The notes beneath the pieces are model-generated. The model searched no databases and was not told the DNA's origin. It was given only the letters and a program-made list of their open reading frames with translations. 6,259 nucleotides of DNA from an uncultured Eubacteriaceae bacterium. Its GTDB lineage: Bacteria > Bacillota > Clostridia > Lachnospirales > Lachnospiraceae. Below, piece after piece: positions 5,738-6,259 of this stretch. Every line of letters starts with the position of its first letter. The first letter of the stretch is position 1. Location of the stretch: positions 1 to 6,259 of the forward strand of contig CAMEUH010000148.1 of NCBI GenBank assembly GCA_945938055.1, read 5' to 3'. Made by a program: the position numbers and the translations under genes.

Positions 5738-6259
5738 ATGGAAAGAACAATAAAAGTTACAGGAAAAGGGAAAATTTCGATAAAGCCGGATACCATCCGG
5801 TTAATAATGTCACTGGAAGGAATGAAGAAGGAGTATTCCGACGTTATTCATTTGTCTTCAGAGATGTCAGAGAAAATTAAGGACATTTTTGAACAGCAGG
5901 GATTTGAGAAGAGCATGATACGTACTCTGAGCTTTGATGTAAAAGCGGAGTATGAAAATTATCAGGATAGAGATAATAGCTGGAAACGCAGGTTCACAGG
6001 ATATAAATTCACGCATCGGATGAAAGTAGAGTTTCCGGTAGATAACAAACGGCTTGGGAAAATACTGTATGCCCTTGGACACGCCCCGTTATGTCCGGAA
6101 ATCCAGCTTGAATATACGATTGCTGATATCGAAAAATCAAAAAATGAACTGCTGGCCAGTGCCGTTTCGGATTCCGCAGCCAAAGCAGCCGTATTAGCCA
6201 AAGCAGCCGGTGTCTCTCTGGGAGAAATCCTGAATATTGATTACTCATGGACAGAACTG
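5738..6259 (+). CDS. SIMPL-domain (DUF541) protein, 5' part only
   Basis: The frame opens at ATG 5738 behind AGGAG (5725-5729, eight bases spacing) and is still open at the right edge after 174 codons. The start ERTIKVTGKGKISIKPDTIRLIMSLEG is the classic SIMPL opening: a VxGxGxxxxxPD beta-strand pair followed by the first long strand. Next come a helix with regularly spaced charged residues (SSEMSEKIKDIFEQQGF), a strand with Y/F-rich alternation (FDVKAEYENY), and a second helical stretch (ELLASAVSDSAAKAAVLAKAAGVSLGEI) that is the conserved AxxxAxxKAxxLAxAxGVxLG motif. There is no signal peptide, whereas many Gram-negative SIMPL proteins are periplasmic, so this one is probably cytoplasmic. 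The family function is poorly defined. Members are usually about 220-240 residues, so roughly 50 residues are missing. It may be read through from the upstream cluster, since no terminator is visible in the 97-bp gap. Confidence 0.88.
   Translation, partial: MERTIKVTGKGKISIKPDTIRLIMSLEGMKKEYSDVIHLSSEMSEKIKDIFEQQGFEKSMIRTLSFDVKAEYENYQDRDNSWKRRFTGYKFTHRMKVEFPVDNKRLGKILYALGHAPLCPEIQLEYTIADIEKSKNELLASAVSDSAAKAAVLAKAAGVSLGEILNIDYSWTEL

Noticed and set aside
5867..6248. Minus-strand ORFs of 71-79 codons near the right edge
   Set aside because: They are antisense to the SIMPL-domain gene, whose plus-strand frame has a good RBS and clear family motifs.

Overview
The window looks like chromosomal DNA of a gut-type anaerobic Firmicute, most likely a Lachnospiraceae member. 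This rests on A/T-leaning coding sequence, strong AGGAGG-type ribosome binding sites, consensus sigma-A promoters and remembered resemblance of the AsnB, SulP and SIMPL proteins to that family. No search was run, so the taxonomic call is an inference. I see no mobile element, CRISPR array, tRNA or rRNA.

Layout from left to right. (1) Bases 2-136 are the 3' end of a plus-strand gene whose visible part is a charged heptad-repeat (coiled-coil) tail. (2) A strong hairpin at 181-210, with U-tracts on both strands, separates it from the convergent gene. (3) On the minus strand, 2006 to 194, lies an asparagine synthetase gene (asnB, glutamine-hydrolysing). Both halves are well preserved, but a deletion of about 32 bp near 1049-1055 shifts the frame and removes a conserved stretch of the synthetase domain. 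As written the gene is broken, either a recent pseudogene or an assembly error. (4) A compact divergent control region (2007-2201) carries back-to-back promoters for asnB (minus) and sulP (plus), plus an imperfect inverted repeat around the asnB promoter. (5) A plus-strand cluster follows: a SulP/SLC26 anion transporter with a STAS domain and an unusually long charged C-terminal extension; 12 bp later a glyoxalase-II-like metallo-beta-lactamase-fold hydrolase; 16 bp later a predicted exported protein of unknown function; and 97 bp later the start of a SIMPL-domain (DUF541) protein that runs off the right edge.

The sulP, hydrolase and exported-protein genes are spaced like one operon driven by the promoter at 2129-2157. 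The SIMPL gene has its own good ribosome binding site, and no terminator or promoter is visible before it, so it may be read through from the same transcript. The cluster suggests membrane anion transport linked to a cytoplasmic thioester- or phosphate-type hydrolase, but the substrate cannot be read from sequence. I find no clear new defence or mobile system. The most notable points are the broken asnB, the SulP C-terminal extension and its operon partners, and the exported protein with a degenerate DxDGDGxPEL-like motif.
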